DNA of 64,000 nucleotides from Agromyces sp. H66 (GCF_004959775.1 NZ_SJZG01000001.1:248001-312000), one strand, 5' to 3'; counted from the first letter of the stretch, positions 25,508-34,235 are shown. Numbers and translations are program-made. The notes: generated from the letters alone by a model not told the origin.

Positions 25508-26341
25508 TCAGCGCACGCGGGCGGTCAGCAGCAGGTATTCCCACTGCATGGCGCCCGAGGCGTCGAGGGCATCGTTTCCGAGGGCGGCCAGCGCCGCGTC
25601 GAGCGCGGCGACCTGGTCGGGGTCGTCGGCGATGCGGTTGTACACCGCGATCGTGGGGCCGTAGTGCTGCTTGAAGTAGTCGCGGAACGCCTCGCCGGTC
25701 GGGAATCGGATCTCGACGGTCTGGCGCTCGGCCGTCACGTCGGCGATCCGGTCGCCGAACAGGTCGCGCACGTGCTGCTCGTCACCCCACAGCGGCGCGG
25801 GCTGCGCGCCCTCGGGCAGGGGAGCGGCGAACGGCTTCATGACCTTGAACATCCGACCGATGAAGCCCTCGGGCGTCCAGCTGATCAGGCCGATCCGGCC
25901 GCCGGGCGCCGTGACGCGCACGAGCTGGTGGGCGGCCTCCCGGTGGTGCGGGGCGAACATGATGCCCACGCAGGAGAGGGCCACGTCGAACGAGTCGTCG
26001 GCGAACGGCAGCGCCTCCGCGTCGGCTTCGCGCCACTCGAGCTCGGCTCCCGCCTCGGCCGCGAGCCGGCGACCCGTCTCGAAGAGCTCGGGCGTCAGGT
26101 CGCTCGCGACGACCGTGGCGCCGTGCAGGGCGGCCGGGATGGCGACGTTCCCGCTGCCGGCCGCGATGTCGAGCACGCGCTCGCCGGGGCGCACGTCGGT
26201 GGCGGCGACGAGCCGCGGGCCGAGCTCCCAGATGAGGTCGGAGGCGAGGGTCGGGTAGTCGCCCGACGCCCACATGGCGCGGTGCTTGGTCTTCAGCGCA
26301 CGGTCGGCTTCGGAACGGGTCGGGACTGCGGTGTCGGTCAT
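25508..26341 (-). CDS. Class I SAM-dependent methyltransferase
   Basis: A 277-residue methyltransferase. Motif I is VLDIAAGSGNVAIPAA, with an acidic residue ending strand 2 in VVASDLTPELFE, motif II DDSFDVALSCVGIMFAP, and GGRIGLISWTPEGF after strand 5. The segment TPEGFIGRMFKVMKPF and the following SAM-binding-domain cap resemble UbiE/COQ5-like or small-molecule methyltransferases. The substrate is unknown. GGAGACGACC precedes ATG 26341. The small protein downstream may belong to the same operon. Confidence 0.92.
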   Translation of the reverse strand: MTDTAVPTRSEADRALKTKHRAMWASGDYPTLASDLIWELGPRLVAATDVRPGERVLDIAAGSGNVAIPAALHGATVVASDLTPELFETGRRLAAEAGAELEWREADAEALPFADDSFDVALSCVGIMFAPHHREAAHQLVRVTAPGGRIGLISWTPEGFIGRMFKVMKPFAAPLPEGAQPAPLWGDEQHVRDLFGDRIADVTAERQTVEIRFPTGEAFRDYFKQHYGPTIAVYNRIADDPDQVAALDAALAALGNDALDASGAMQWEYLLLTARVR

Positions 26342-26529
26342 GGTCGTCTCCTCGACGGGTCGGTTGGATCGGGATACCGGTACAGCGTGCGCTCATGCGA
26401 CCGCGGGCACATCCGTGCCCTGCACGGAGATTTCCTCGGGGTTCACCCCGAGCGCCCAGGAACCTGCGGCACCGGGCACCCGGCGACCGTCGGGTCGCCG
26501 CCCAGCTCGGCTCCCGTAGGCTGGAGGCC

Positions 26530-27180
26530 ATGCTGCTCGCCCTCATCCGCCACGGACAGACCGACTGGAACCTCGCGGGGCGCATGCAGGGGCGCACCGA
26601 CATCCCGCTCAACGACACGGGGCGTGAGCAGGCGCTCGTCGCGGCATCCGCACTCGCGGCCGAGCCGTGGGACGCCGTCGTGAGCTCGCCGCTCACGCGG
26701 GCGCGCGAGACCGCCGAGATCATCGCGACGACGATCGGCGCATCGCTCGGCGGCACCTACGACGAACTCGTCGAGCAGGACTTCGGTGTCGCCGAGGGCA
26801 CGCTCGTGTCCGAGCTCGACGCGCGGTGGCCCGACCGCGACTTCGCCGACAAGGAGCCCGACCACGAGGTCGGGCCCCGCGGCATCCGGGCCCTCGAGCG
26901 CATCGCCCGCGATCATGGTCGCGCCCGCGTGCTCGCGGTGGCGCACGGCACCCTCATCCGGCACACGCTCGCCGCCATCACGGGCCACGATGCGCGTCAC
27001 TACCCGCGTCTCGACAACGCGTCGTCGTCGATGCTCCGCTTCACGGATGCCGCGTGGAGCGTGCTCACCGTCGGCGGCGCGGAGTTCGCCGACGTGCTGC
27101 CGCGGCTCGACCTCGCGGCCGACGCGCCGGCCGTGCGGGTCGCCGGCGACACGGGGCTGCACCAGGCTGCGGCCCGCTGA
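26530..27180 (+). CDS. Histidine phosphatase family protein (phosphoglycerate-mutase-like)
   Basis: A 216-residue histidine phosphatase. The catalytic RHG motif is LLALIRHGQTDWN, with the phospho-His in RHG. The second conserved Arg is in SSPLTRARETAEII, the acid Glu in YDELVEQDFGVAEG, and the second His in VLAVAHGTLIRHTL. These enzymes dephosphorylate small metabolites. A GGAGG site lies 3 nt before ATG 26530. A strong bidirectional hairpin follows the stop. Confidence 0.93.
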   Translation: MLLALIRHGQTDWNLAGRMQGRTDIPLNDTGREQALVAASALAAEPWDAVVSSPLTRARETAEIIATTIGASLGGTYDELVEQDFGVAEGTLVSELDARWPDRDFADKEPDHEVGPRGIRALERIARDHGRARVLAVAHGTLIRHTLAAITGHDARHYPRLDNASSSMLRFTDAAWSVLTVGGAEFADVLPRLDLAADAPAVRVAGDTGLHQAAAR

Positions 27181-27186
27181 CGCGAA

Positions 27187-27254
27187 GCTTGCGCAGGAGA
27201 TCCGGCTGAATCAGACCAGATCCGCGGGCATGGGGCCCATTCTCCTGCGCAAGC
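27187..27254. terminator. Bidirectional terminator between convergent genes
   Basis: GCTTGCGCAGGAGA (27187-27200) pairs perfectly with TCTCCTGCGCAAGC (27241-27254), leaving a 40-nt internal part. It lies between the stops of the phosphatase (27180) and the TetR gene (27260) and probably ends both transcripts. Confidence 0.75.
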
Positions 27255-27259
27255 CGGGG

Positions 27260-27955
27260 TCAGCGGCCCAGTGCGCGCCGCTCGATCCCGTCGAGGATGA
27301 GGTCGAGCCCGAACTCGAACTCGACGCGATCATCGCACCAGCCGAGGGTGGAGTCGGGGTCGTCGTGCGCGACCACTGCGAGCATGGCGGCGAGGTGCGG
27401 CACGTGCTCGGCCATCTGCTCGAGCACCTCGGGATCGGGTGCCGTGCCGTCGTCGGTCGCGCCGAGCTCCTGCGAGAACCCGTACATGCGGCTGCCGAGT
27501 GCGTGCAGCGAGTGGTGGATGAGGTCGAACGAGAGCCCGCCGGAGCGCAGGATGCCCACGACGGCGTCGACGTAGCGCGCGTTCGCGAGGCCGAGCTCGG
27601 CGCGCGTGTCCATGACGCCGGGGGCCCACGGGTGCCGCAGCATCACCTCGCGGGCGGCGAGGATGCGCGTGCGCAGGGTCGTCTTCCACGCGGCATCCGC
27701 CTCGGCGACGGCGAACCCGCCCACCGCCTGTTCGATCTCGCGGAAGACGCGGTCGACGATGCCGTCGAGGATCGCCTCCTTGTTGGGCACGTGGTAGTAG
27801 AGCGACATCGGCTCCACCCCGAGTTCGACGGCCAGACGGCGGATCGTGAGCCCATCGATGCCGGCCGTGTCGGCGAGCTCCACCGCCGCCTCGAGCACGC
27901 GGTCGCGCGTCAACGGCGCGCGGCGGCCGGCGCGCGGTTCGGTCGTCGATGACAT
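27260..27955 (-). CDS. TetR-family repressor
   Basis: A 231-residue TetR-type regulator. The HTH is at residues 15-60 (LTRDRVLEAAVELADTAG, LTIRRLAVELGVEPMSLYYH), followed by VPNKEAILDGIVDRVF. The C-terminal half resembles the TetR_C tetracycline-repressor-like ligand domain (ILAAREVMLRHPWAPGVMD). It is divergent from a quinone-reductase-like gene. A 35-bp palindrome overlapping that gene's promoter is its likely operator. ATG 27955 was chosen as the start nearest the HTH; an in-frame ATG 42 nt further upstream is possible. Confidence 0.93.
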   Translation of the reverse strand: MSSTTEPRAGRRAPLTRDRVLEAAVELADTAGIDGLTIRRLAVELGVEPMSLYYHVPNKEAILDGIVDRVFREIEQAVGGFAVAEADAAWKTTLRTRILAAREVMLRHPWAPGVMDTRAELGLANARYVDAVVGILRSGGLSFDLIHHSLHALGSRMYGFSQELGATDDGTAPDPEVLEQMAEHVPHLAAMLAVVAHDDPDSTLGWCDDRVEFEFGLDLILDGIERRALGR

Positions 27956-28014
27956 CCGGTGGAACCTCCCGTCCCCAACGGTACAAGTGCGAGGCATCCG
28001 GAGCCGTCGAACCC

Positions 28015-28071
28015 TCGACAGATCCTCGGATCCACGCTACCTTACGTTGTAAGTCGTACAACGTAAGGTAG
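28015..28071 (+). promoter_or_regulatory. TetR operator overlapping promoter of the quinone-reductase gene
   Basis: CTACCTTACGTTGTA (28037-28051) and TACAACGTAAGGTAG (28057-28071) are perfect 15-bp arms around AGTCG. A -35-like TCGACA (28015-28020) and a -10-like TACCTT (28038-28043), 17 bp apart, place the -10 in the left arm, so repressor binding would block initiation. An AGGAGG ribosome site starts just after the right arm. Confidence 0.85.
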
Positions 28072-28083
28072 AGGAGGCTCGAG

Positions 28084-29088
28084 ATGAGCGAGACACAGGT
28101 GAAGGCCGCCACGAGGATGCGAGCCGCGGTGGCCCGCCGCTTCGGCGGCCCCGAGGTGGTGCAGGTCGAGGACATGCCGAAGCCCGTGCCGCGGGCCGAT
28201 GAACTGCTGATCCGCGTGCACGCGAGCACGGTGAGCATCGCCGACCACCGCACTCGCGCCCGCGACCTGCCGAAGGGGCTCTGGTTCTACATCCCGCTCT
28301 CGCTCGGCGTGTTCCGACCGCGCCACCCGATCCTGGGCATGGATGTCGCGGGCACGGTCGAGGCCGTCGGCAGCGAGGTCACCCGCTTCGCACCGGGTGA
28401 CGAGGTCATGGTCATGCTCGGTGCCGAGTACGGCGGGCACGCCGAGTACGTGACGGTGACGCACGACGGCGCGATCGCGCCGAAGCCGCGGAACCTCACG
28501 TGGGAGGAGACCGCCGCGCTCGTGTTCGGCGGGCACACGGCCCTCGCGTACCTCGGCATGGCCGAGATCGGGCCGGGCACCGAGGTGCTCGTGAACGGGG
28601 CATCCGGGGCCGTCGGCACGGCGGCCGTGCAGCTCGCGAAGCACCGCGGCGCCCGGGTCACCGCGGTGTGCAGCGGGCGGAACGCCGAGCTGGTACGTTC
28701 GCTCGGCGCCGACCGCGTCATCGACCACACCGTGCAGGACTTCGCGGCCGAGGGCCGCCGATACGACGTGATCGTGGAGTGCGTCGGCAACGCGCCGTTC
28801 GAGCGGGTCGAGCACGCCCTTGTGCCAGGCGGTGCGCTGCTCCTCGTCATCGCCGATCTGAGGGGCGCCCTCACGGCGTCCCGTCACACGAAGCGGAGCG
28901 GCCGGCTCGTGACGATGCGCGGCGCGACCATCGGCGGCGCCGAGTTCGCCGAGCTCACCGCCCTCGCCGAGGCGGGGGAGCTCCGCCCGGTGATCGACCG
29001 CACCTACGACCTGGCCGACGTCGTCGAGGCGCACCGCTACGTCGACACGGGCCGCAAGCGCGGCAACGTGGTGCTCCGCATCGCCTGA
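28084..29088 (+). CDS. Zinc-independent MDR family NAD(P)-dependent oxidoreductase
   Basis: A 334-residue medium-chain reductase of the quinone oxidoreductase type. The N-terminal GroES-like domain begins MRAAVARRFGGPEVVQVEDM; the nucleotide-binding domain has VLVNGASGAVGTAAVQLAKH. No structural-zinc Cys cluster or catalytic Cys/His pair of zinc alcohol dehydrogenases is visible. It likely reduces quinones or enones with NADPH. It is controlled by the divergent TetR through the overlapping operator, which suggests induction by a toxic substrate. AGGAGG precedes the ATG. A 28-bp perfect inverted repeat follows the stop. Confidence 0.92.
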   Translation: MSETQVKAATRMRAAVARRFGGPEVVQVEDMPKPVPRADELLIRVHASTVSIADHRTRARDLPKGLWFYIPLSLGVFRPRHPILGMDVAGTVEAVGSEVTRFAPGDEVMVMLGAEYGGHAEYVTVTHDGAIAPKPRNLTWEETAALVFGGHTALAYLGMAEIGPGTEVLVNGASGAVGTAAVQLAKHRGARVTAVCSGRNAELVRSLGADRVIDHTVQDFAAEGRRYDVIVECVGNAPFERVEHALVPGGALLLVIADLRGALTASRHTKRSGRLVTMRGATIGGAEFAELTALAEAGELRPVIDRTYDLADVVEAHRYVDTGRKRGNVVLRIA

Positions 29089-29107
29089 CCGCGCGTCAGT
29101 CGTCCAT

Positions 29108-29181
29108 TTCTGCGGATATACGATCGGGCGCGCCGAGTTCGGCCGCCCTGCGGCGGCGCGCCCGATCGTATATCCGCAGAA
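29108..29181. repeat. Long perfect inverted repeat (28-bp arms)
   Basis: The left arm begins TTCTGCGGATATACGATCGG at 29108 and the right arm ends CCGATCGTATATCCGCAGAA at 29181. They pair perfectly over 28 bp (29108-29135 with 29154-29181), leaving an 18-nt loop. The position, 20 nt after the oxidoreductase stop, suits a terminator, but the arm is unusually long and has an AT-rich core. I saw no second copy in the window. Confidence 0.85.
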
Positions 29182-29243
29182 CGCGACATCGACGGCGGAC
29201 GCGCGCGGCGGGCGAGTCCGGCCGCACCCCCGGCGAAGCGACG

Positions 29244-29249
29244 TACAAT
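29244..29249 (+). promoter_or_regulatory. -10 hexamer of a leaderless promoter
   Basis: TACAAT, near the consensus, lies at -12 to -7 of ATG 29256 with no ribosome site between, indicating a leaderless mRNA. Confidence 0.6.
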
Positions 29250-29255
29250 TCGAAA

Positions 29256-29792
29256 ATGGAGGCACCGACAAGCACCACACTGGTCGTCGTCGGCGACGAG
29301 TCGACGTCGGCCATCCACGCCCTCGAGGGCTTCGCGAACGTCCGGGCGGCGACCTTCGACGACGCCCCCGACGACGCGGTGGCCCGCTGGTCCGCCGCGG
29401 TCGACGCGCCCTATGTCGTGCACGACCACGATCCGCTCGCCCACGTCGCGGCCGCCTGGGTGGAGTTCTTCGACGACCAGTCCACCTACGGCGTGCTCGA
29501 GCTCGAGATCGAGCGCACCGTCGAGGCCGCCGAGCGCCACGCCATCGCCGTGCCCGACTACTACGTCGTGCTGCACCCCGAAGAGCTGCCGGTGACCTGG
29601 AAGCACTGGTGGCTCGGCGTGCTCGCGAGCGCCTCGCCGACCCGCGTCATCCCGTGGCCCGACGCCGACGACTCGCTCGCCCGACTGCTGCGACGACTGC
29701 CCACCGGCCGGGCCTGGCCCGATGTCGAGGAGTGGCTGCCGAGCGTCGTCGGCGCCGTGCCCGATCGCGTCGGGCTGCCGCGCTCGGCGTAG
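29256..29792 (+). CDS. Conserved hypothetical protein, 178 residues
   Basis: An acidic, soluble-looking protein with no recognised domain. It opens MEAPTSTTLVVVGDE and contains Trp-rich stretches (HVAAAWVEFFDDQSTYGV and VTWKHWWLGVLASASPTRV) and ends near WPDVEEWLPSVVG. The beginning looks like a beta strand followed by a nucleotide-loop-like turn, but no glycine-rich motif follows. The ATG is fixed by a TACAAT hexamer exactly 12 nt upstream. It stands alone between a long inverted repeat and the ABC importer on the other strand. The function is unknown. Confidence 0.75.
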   Translation: MEAPTSTTLVVVGDESTSAIHALEGFANVRAATFDDAPDDAVARWSAAVDAPYVVHDHDPLAHVAAAWVEFFDDQSTYGVLELEIERTVEAAERHAIAVPDYYVVLHPEELPVTWKHWWLGVLASASPTRVIPWPDADDSLARLLRRLPTGRAWPDVEEWLPSVVGAVPDRVGLPRSA

Positions 29793-29838
29793 CGGCGCCG
29801 CCGCCGCCGCGCCGGCTCCGTACCGGGCCCCGCGCCGC

Positions 29839-30921
29839 TCAGCCCGCCGGCCGCACCGCCACGGGCACCGGATCGAACCCGACGTCGACGCGCTCGCCGA
29901 ACTCCAGCCGCTCGCGAGCCGGGTGCTGCATGCGGATGAGCGCGCCGTCCTCGGTGCGCAGCAGCGTGCGACGCATGCTGCCGAGGAACGTGCTCTCCTG
30001 CACGACGGCCGCGACCGGCCCGCCCACGTGCACGTTCTCGGGACGCACGAACACCTCGGCGGGCCCGTCGGGCACCTCGCCGATCAGTGGCATGGTCACG
30101 CCGAGCACGGATGCCTCCCCGCCCGCGACGACCGCCGGCAGCACGCTCGACAGGCCCACGAACTCGGCCACGTGTGCGGTGGCGGGTCGGAGGTAGAGTT
30201 CCTCGGGCGTGCCGACCTGGTCGATGCGGCCCGCCTGCATGACGGCGATCCGGTCGGAGACGGCGAGCGCCTCCTCCTGGTCGTGGGTCACGAAGAGCGT
30301 GGTGATGCCGAGGCGCAGCTGGATGCGCCGGATCTCGTCGCGCAGCTGCACGCGCACCTTCGCGTCGAGCGCCGACAGCGGCTCGTCGAGCAGCAGCACG
30401 CGCGGCTCGGTGACGAGGGCGCGCGCGAGGGCCACGCGCTGCTGCTGGCCGCCCGACAGCTCGTGCGGGTAGCGGTCGGCGAGGTGCGCGAGCCCCACGA
30501 GCGCGAGGGCGTCGCGCACCCGGTCGGATGCCTCCGTCTTCGGCACCTTGCGCATCCGCAGGCCGAAGGCCGTGTTCGCGGCGACGTCGAGGTGCGGGAA
30601 CAGCGAGTACGCCTGGAATACCATGCCGAGGTCGCGGTGGTTGGTGGGTACCCGCGAGACATCCGTCCCCCCGATGCGCACCGTGCCGCCGTCGGCGCGC
30701 TCGAGCCCGGCGAGCACCCGCAGCGCCGTGGTCTTGCCGCAGCCCGACGGGCCGAGGAGCGAGACGAACTCGCCCGGCTCGATCACGAGGTCGACGCCGT
30801 GCAGCACGCGGGTGGCGCCGTAGTCCTTCACGACGCCCTCGAACGAGACGGCGGTGCCGTCGCCGCGCGCGGCGAGGATCGAGTTGTCGGCGGTGGCGAG
30901 CGTGGCGGAGTCGGCGGTCAC
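29839..30921 (-). CDS. ABC importer ATPase (PotA/FbpC-like)
   Basis: A 360-residue ATP-binding subunit. Walker A is GPSGCGKTTALRVL (residues 57-65 region), Q-loop MVFQAYSLFPHLD, signature LSGGQQQRVALARAL, Walker B VLLLDEPLSALDA, and switch His FVTHDQEEALA. A C-terminal TOBE-like domain follows (EVFVRPENVHVGG). It energises import together with the two permeases and binding protein upstream, in the style of polyamine, ferric iron, thiamine or 2-aminoethylphosphonate systems. Its GTG start overlaps the preceding permease stop (GTGA). Confidence 0.94.
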   Translation of the reverse strand: MTADSATLATADNSILAARGDGTAVSFEGVVKDYGATRVLHGVDLVIEPGEFVSLLGPSGCGKTTALRVLAGLERADGGTVRIGGTDVSRVPTNHRDLGMVFQAYSLFPHLDVAANTAFGLRMRKVPKTEASDRVRDALALVGLAHLADRYPHELSGGQQQRVALARALVTEPRVLLLDEPLSALDAKVRVQLRDEIRRIQLRLGITTLFVTHDQEEALAVSDRIAVMQAGRIDQVGTPEELYLRPATAHVAEFVGLSSVLPAVVAGGEASVLGVTMPLIGEVPDGPAEVFVRPENVHVGGPVAAVVQESTFLGSMRRTLLRTEDGALIRMQHPARERLEFGERVDVGFDPVPVAVRPAG

Positions 30922-31742
30922 GAGCGGCCTTCCTTCCTGGAGCGGTGAGCGGCGCGGCCGGGTGTTCGGCGGCCCGCGCGGCCGATGGCGACGAGCAGCA
31001 CGAACGCGAAGGCGAGCGCGAGGAGCGAGAGGATCACGGACGCGTACGGGTCCTGCTTGCCCACGACGACGAGCGCGGTCTGCAGGTTCTGGCGGTTCAG
31101 GAGCGATGCGATCGTGAACTCCCCGAGCACCACCGCGACCGAGATGAGGGATGCCGCGATGAGCCCGGTTCGCAGGTTGGGGGCGAGCACGCGCAGCAGC
31201 ACGGTCGGCCAGCTCGCGCCGAGCGAGCGCGCCGCCTCCGAGAGCGTGCGCACGTCGGTCGCATCCATCGACGCCTGGATCGACCGGTACGCGAACGGCA
31301 GCACGGTGATGCCGTACGCGAACGCGAGTGCCCAGACGCCCGTGCCGAACGTGCGCCCGATCACGAGGTAGATCGGGGCGAGGCCGACCACGAGCACGAT
31401 CGCCGGGATCGTGATGGGCAGCAGCACCAGGAACTCGAAAGGGCGGCGGAGCCGCGGGAAGCGGAGCGCCACGAGCACCATGGTGGGTGCGAGCAGGAGC
31501 AGCACGATCGCGACGGTGACGAGCGCGAGCACCAGCGAGTTGCCGAGGCCGATCCAGATCGGCCGGTACTTCGCGGCGTTCGCCGGATCGACGAGGGCCG
31601 CCCAGTGCACGAGCGAGTGTCCGTCGACATCGCGCAGCGTGTACTCGGCCATCGAGACGATGGGGATGGCGAAGAGGCCCACGATCACGAGGCCGATGAC
31701 CCAGCGGGTGAGCGGATGCGGAGCCAACCCCTGCCCGTTCAT
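30918..31742 (-). CDS. ABC importer permease, second subunit
   Basis: A 274-residue permease with six predicted helices (WVIGLVIVGLFAIPIVSMAEY, LVLALVTVAIVLLLLAPTMVL, FLVLLPITIPAIVLVVGLA and others). The EAA loop is LSEAARSLGASWPTVLLRVLAPNL. It is the PotC/FbpB-like partner of the permease encoded just upstream, overlapping it by 4 bp (ATGA), and overlaps the ATPase start likewise. The substrate class cannot be told from this subunit alone. Confidence 0.93.
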   Translation of the reverse strand: MNGQGLAPHPLTRWVIGLVIVGLFAIPIVSMAEYTLRDVDGHSLVHWAALVDPANAAKYRPIWIGLGNSLVLALVTVAIVLLLLAPTMVLVALRFPRLRRPFEFLVLLPITIPAIVLVVGLAPIYLVIGRTFGTGVWALAFAYGITVLPFAYRSIQASMDATDVRTLSEAARSLGASWPTVLLRVLAPNLRTGLIAASLISVAVVLGEFTIASLLNRQNLQTALVVVGKQDPYASVILSLLALAFAFVLLVAIGRAGRRTPGRAAHRSRKEGRS

Positions 31743-32665
31743 CGCTGCCACCTGGCCGCACGACGCTGCACGACCGAGTAGAGCCACATGGTCGCGGCCA
31801 TGACGAGGATCATGCCGAGTGCGAGCGCACCCGCCAGGTTCTCGCGCCCGAGCATGGTCTCGCTCGTGAGCGCCGTGCGGATCTGGAGCGGCACGATCTG
31901 CGACCCCTGGCTCGCGAGCGCGGCCGCGGTGGCGTACGACGAGAACGCATTCGCGAACAGCAGCAGCAGGCTCGCGAAGAACGAGGGAGCGAGCACGGGC
32001 AGGCCGACGTGCAGCCAGAACCCCCGCCGGGTCCCGCCGAGCGTGAGGTTCGCCTCGGCCCACTGCGGCTTCAGCGCGCCCATCGCCGGCATGAACGTGA
32101 TGATCATGAGCGGCACCTGGAAGTAGATGTAGGGCAGGATCAGCCCGGGCAGCCCGTAGATCCACGCGCCCTCGGCGAAGATGTCGATGCCGAACGTGTC
32201 GCGCAGCCACAGGGTGACGAGGCCCTGGAGTCCGATCGTGGCGATGAAGGCGAACGCGAGCATGACGCCGCCGAACTGGGCGAGCACGCCGCTCGCCGCG
32301 TCGACGAGGCTGCGCACCCGGCCGTGCTCGAGGCCGATGAGGGCGTAGCAGGCGAGCGCGCCGATCACGGCGCCGATCACGGCGGTGAGCGCCGAGAGCC
32401 ACGCCGAGTTCGCGAAGGTCTGCAGGATGACGGGGTCGCCGAGCGCGGCGACGTTCGCGAGCGTGAACGAGCCGTCGTCGTCGAAGAACCCGCTCGCGAC
32501 GGCCAGGAGCGTGGGCAGGGCGAGGAAGCACAGCACGTACGCGGCGAACGGCACGAGGCCGAGCGCCGCGGGAATGCCGGGGCGGCCGCCCGACCGCCGG
32601 GACGGGGTCGGGGCATCCGACTCCGTCCCGGCGGCGGCAGGCGCCGCCGGAGCGACGACGGTCAT
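31739..32665 (-). CDS. ABC importer permease, first subunit
   Basis: A 308-residue permease. About 30 Pro/Ala-rich residues precede the first helix (ALGLVPFAAYVLCFLALPTLL). A large external loop (SGFFDDDGSFTLANVAALGD) follows, then five helices with the EAA-type loop ANLTLGGTRRGFWLHVGLPVLAP. It forms the channel with the next permease. The ATG shares a base with the binding-protein stop (TGATG), so the four genes are translationally chained. Confidence 0.93.
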   Translation of the reverse strand: MTVVAPAAPAAAGTESDAPTPSRRSGGRPGIPAALGLVPFAAYVLCFLALPTLLAVASGFFDDDGSFTLANVAALGDPVILQTFANSAWLSALTAVIGAVIGALACYALIGLEHGRVRSLVDAASGVLAQFGGVMLAFAFIATIGLQGLVTLWLRDTFGIDIFAEGAWIYGLPGLILPYIYFQVPLMIITFMPAMGALKPQWAEANLTLGGTRRGFWLHVGLPVLAPSFFASLLLLFANAFSSYATAAALASQGSQIVPLQIRTALTSETMLGRENLAGALALGMILVMAATMWLYSVVQRRAARWQR

Positions 32666-33786
32666 CAACCGACCGCCGCGGCCCACTTCTCGCCGAGCAG
32701 CGTGCCGGCGTTCGTGCTCTGCTCCTCGGTGGGAACGACCGTGTCGTCGGGCGCGGCCGGGAGGTTCGAGAAGAGTTCCTCGTCGATCGTGCCGGCCTCG
32801 GCCATGGCGTCGGCGCGCACCGGGCGCGCGCCGCCCTTCAGCCACAGGTTCTGCGCCTCGTCGCTGTAGAGGAACTCCTGCCACAGGCGAGCGGCGGCCG
32901 GGTGCGGGGCATCCTTGTTGATGGCCTGGTTGTAGTAGCCGGCGTAGCCGGTGCCGGGGAGGATGACGACCTCCCAGTCGGGGTTGGCCTCGCGGTGCCC
33001 CGCGTTGAGGTAGTCCCAGTCGAAGACGACGGGGGTCTCGCCCGAGGTGACGGTTGCGGTGGTGACGTCGACCTTCAGCAGGTTGCCGGCCGCGTTCAGG
33101 TCGGCGAAGAAGTCGATGCCGGCCTGGAAGTCGTCGAGCGTGCCGCCCGACTGCACCGTCGCGAGGCCCACCGCGGCGAACGCCGCGCCCGCCTGCGTCG
33201 GGTCGCCGTTGATCGCGACCGAGCCCTTGTAGTCGGCGCCGAGCAGGTCCTCGAGCGATTCGGGGGCCGGGAACTTCGACGAGTCGTAGCCGACCGACAT
33301 GTACCCGCCGTAGTCGCCGACGAAGAGGCCGCTCGGCTCCTTCAGTGCGTCGGGGATCTCGTCCCACGTCGCCACCTGGTAGGGCGCGAAGCGGTCGGTG
33401 TTCTGCAGGGCGACCGTGAGGCCGAGGTCGAACACGTCGGGGGCGGTGTCGAGGCCCTCGTTCGTCTCGGCGGCCTGGATCTCCTCGGCGCTCGACGCGT
33501 CGGGCGAGGCCTCGTTGATGGTGATCTCGGGATACTTCTCGGCGAACAGGTCGAGGACCTCGCCGTAGTTCGCCCAGTCGCGCGGCAGCGCGATGACGTT
33601 GAGCTGGCCCTCCGCCTTCGCCGCCTCCTCGAGCGCCGCGAGGTCGCCGAAGTCGGCGAGGCTCGTCGCGGTCGCGGCGTCCGTGCCCCCTTCGCCTGCG
33701 TCGGCAGCGCCCGCGCACCCGGTGAGCCCGAGCGCGACGGCGGTCGACAGCCCGACCGCGGCGAGCGTGAATCGCTTCTTCAACAC
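32665..33786 (-). CDS. ABC importer binding lipoprotein (iron/polyamine/phosphonate type)
   Basis: A 373-residue solute-binding protein. The signal peptide ends with a lipobox (VALGLTGCAGA). The mature core has QLNVIALPRDWANYGEVLDLF, a loop AAETNEGLDTAPDVFDLG and FDWDYLNAGHREANPDWEV, typical of the PotD/AfuA-like superfamily. No Tyr pair diagnostic of ferric binding proteins is evident, so a polyamine, thiamine or aminoethylphosphonate ligand is as likely. GTG 33786 follows GGAGGA at short distance; TTG 33783 is an alternative. It is the first gene of the operon. Confidence 0.9.
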   Translation of the reverse strand: MLKKRFTLAAVGLSTAVALGLTGCAGAADAGEGGTDAATATSLADFGDLAALEEAAKAEGQLNVIALPRDWANYGEVLDLFAEKYPEITINEASPDASSAEEIQAAETNEGLDTAPDVFDLGLTVALQNTDRFAPYQVATWDEIPDALKEPSGLFVGDYGGYMSVGYDSSKFPAPESLEDLLGADYKGSVAINGDPTQAGAAFAAVGLATVQSGGTLDDFQAGIDFFADLNAAGNLLKVDVTTATVTSGETPVVFDWDYLNAGHREANPDWEVVILPGTGYAGYYNQAINKDAPHPAAARLWQEFLYSDEAQNLWLKGGARPVRADAMAEAGTIDEELFSNLPAAPDDTVVPTEEQSTNAGTLLGEKWAAAVG

Positions 33787-33946
33787 ATGTCCTCCGTTTG
33801 GCGTCACCCGGCCGCCCGCGCTGTGGGGCGGGCGTTTCGAACCGGGGAGCCGGGGACACGTTAGGTCGGGCATTCGTCGGCATGGGGCCGGCGGGGTGAA
33901 CCGCGGATGAACCGCCGTCGACCGTTCGGATTCCGCGCACGGAAAA

Positions 33947-33980
33947 GCGGGCGGTGGCCCATTCCTGGTCCACCGCCCGC
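33947..33980 (-). terminator. Hairpin with T4 tail, possible attenuator
   Basis: GCGGGCGGTGG (33947-33957) and CCACCGCCCGC (33970-33980) are perfect 11-bp arms. Read on the minus strand the stem is followed by TTTTCC. It lies about 160 nt upstream of the binding-protein start, so it could terminate a leader RNA. Confidence 0.6.
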
Positions 33981-34197
33981 CGGTGAGGAGGTCGGCCCAT
34001 CCCCCGATAGGGCGATCATCGACTCACACTGTGATGCCTGAAGTTTCGGGCTCCATTGCACCGATATCATGCTCGCACCTCGCAAGGGGCGATTCCGGGT
34101 CTTTGGTCCTACGGATTCGAGATTCTCTCGAATCCCCCGTCGACGAGCGAGCGGATGCCGCGGACGGTCGCCGTGCTCGCGACGTCGGCGGCCTTCG

Positions 34198-34235
34198 CTC
34201 GCGGTGGCGGCCCGAACTCGGCCCGCCACCGCGAG
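34198..34235 (-). terminator. Hairpin after the EEP-family gene
   Basis: CTCGCGGTGGCGGCCCG and CGGCCCGCCACCGCGAG form a 17-bp stem with one mismatch, starting 16 nt after the stop at 34251. Confidence 0.7.

Noticed and set aside
34000-34140. Search for tRNA or riboswitch in the AT-richer intergenic DNA
   Set aside because: A CTCGAATCC element resembles a T-arm, but no cloverleaf or known aptamer core could be built.
33861-34229. 122-codon open frame on the minus strand upstream of the ABC operon
   Set aside because: It reads through the T4-tailed hairpin and has mixed codon use and no domain, so it is more likely leader or non-coding DNA.
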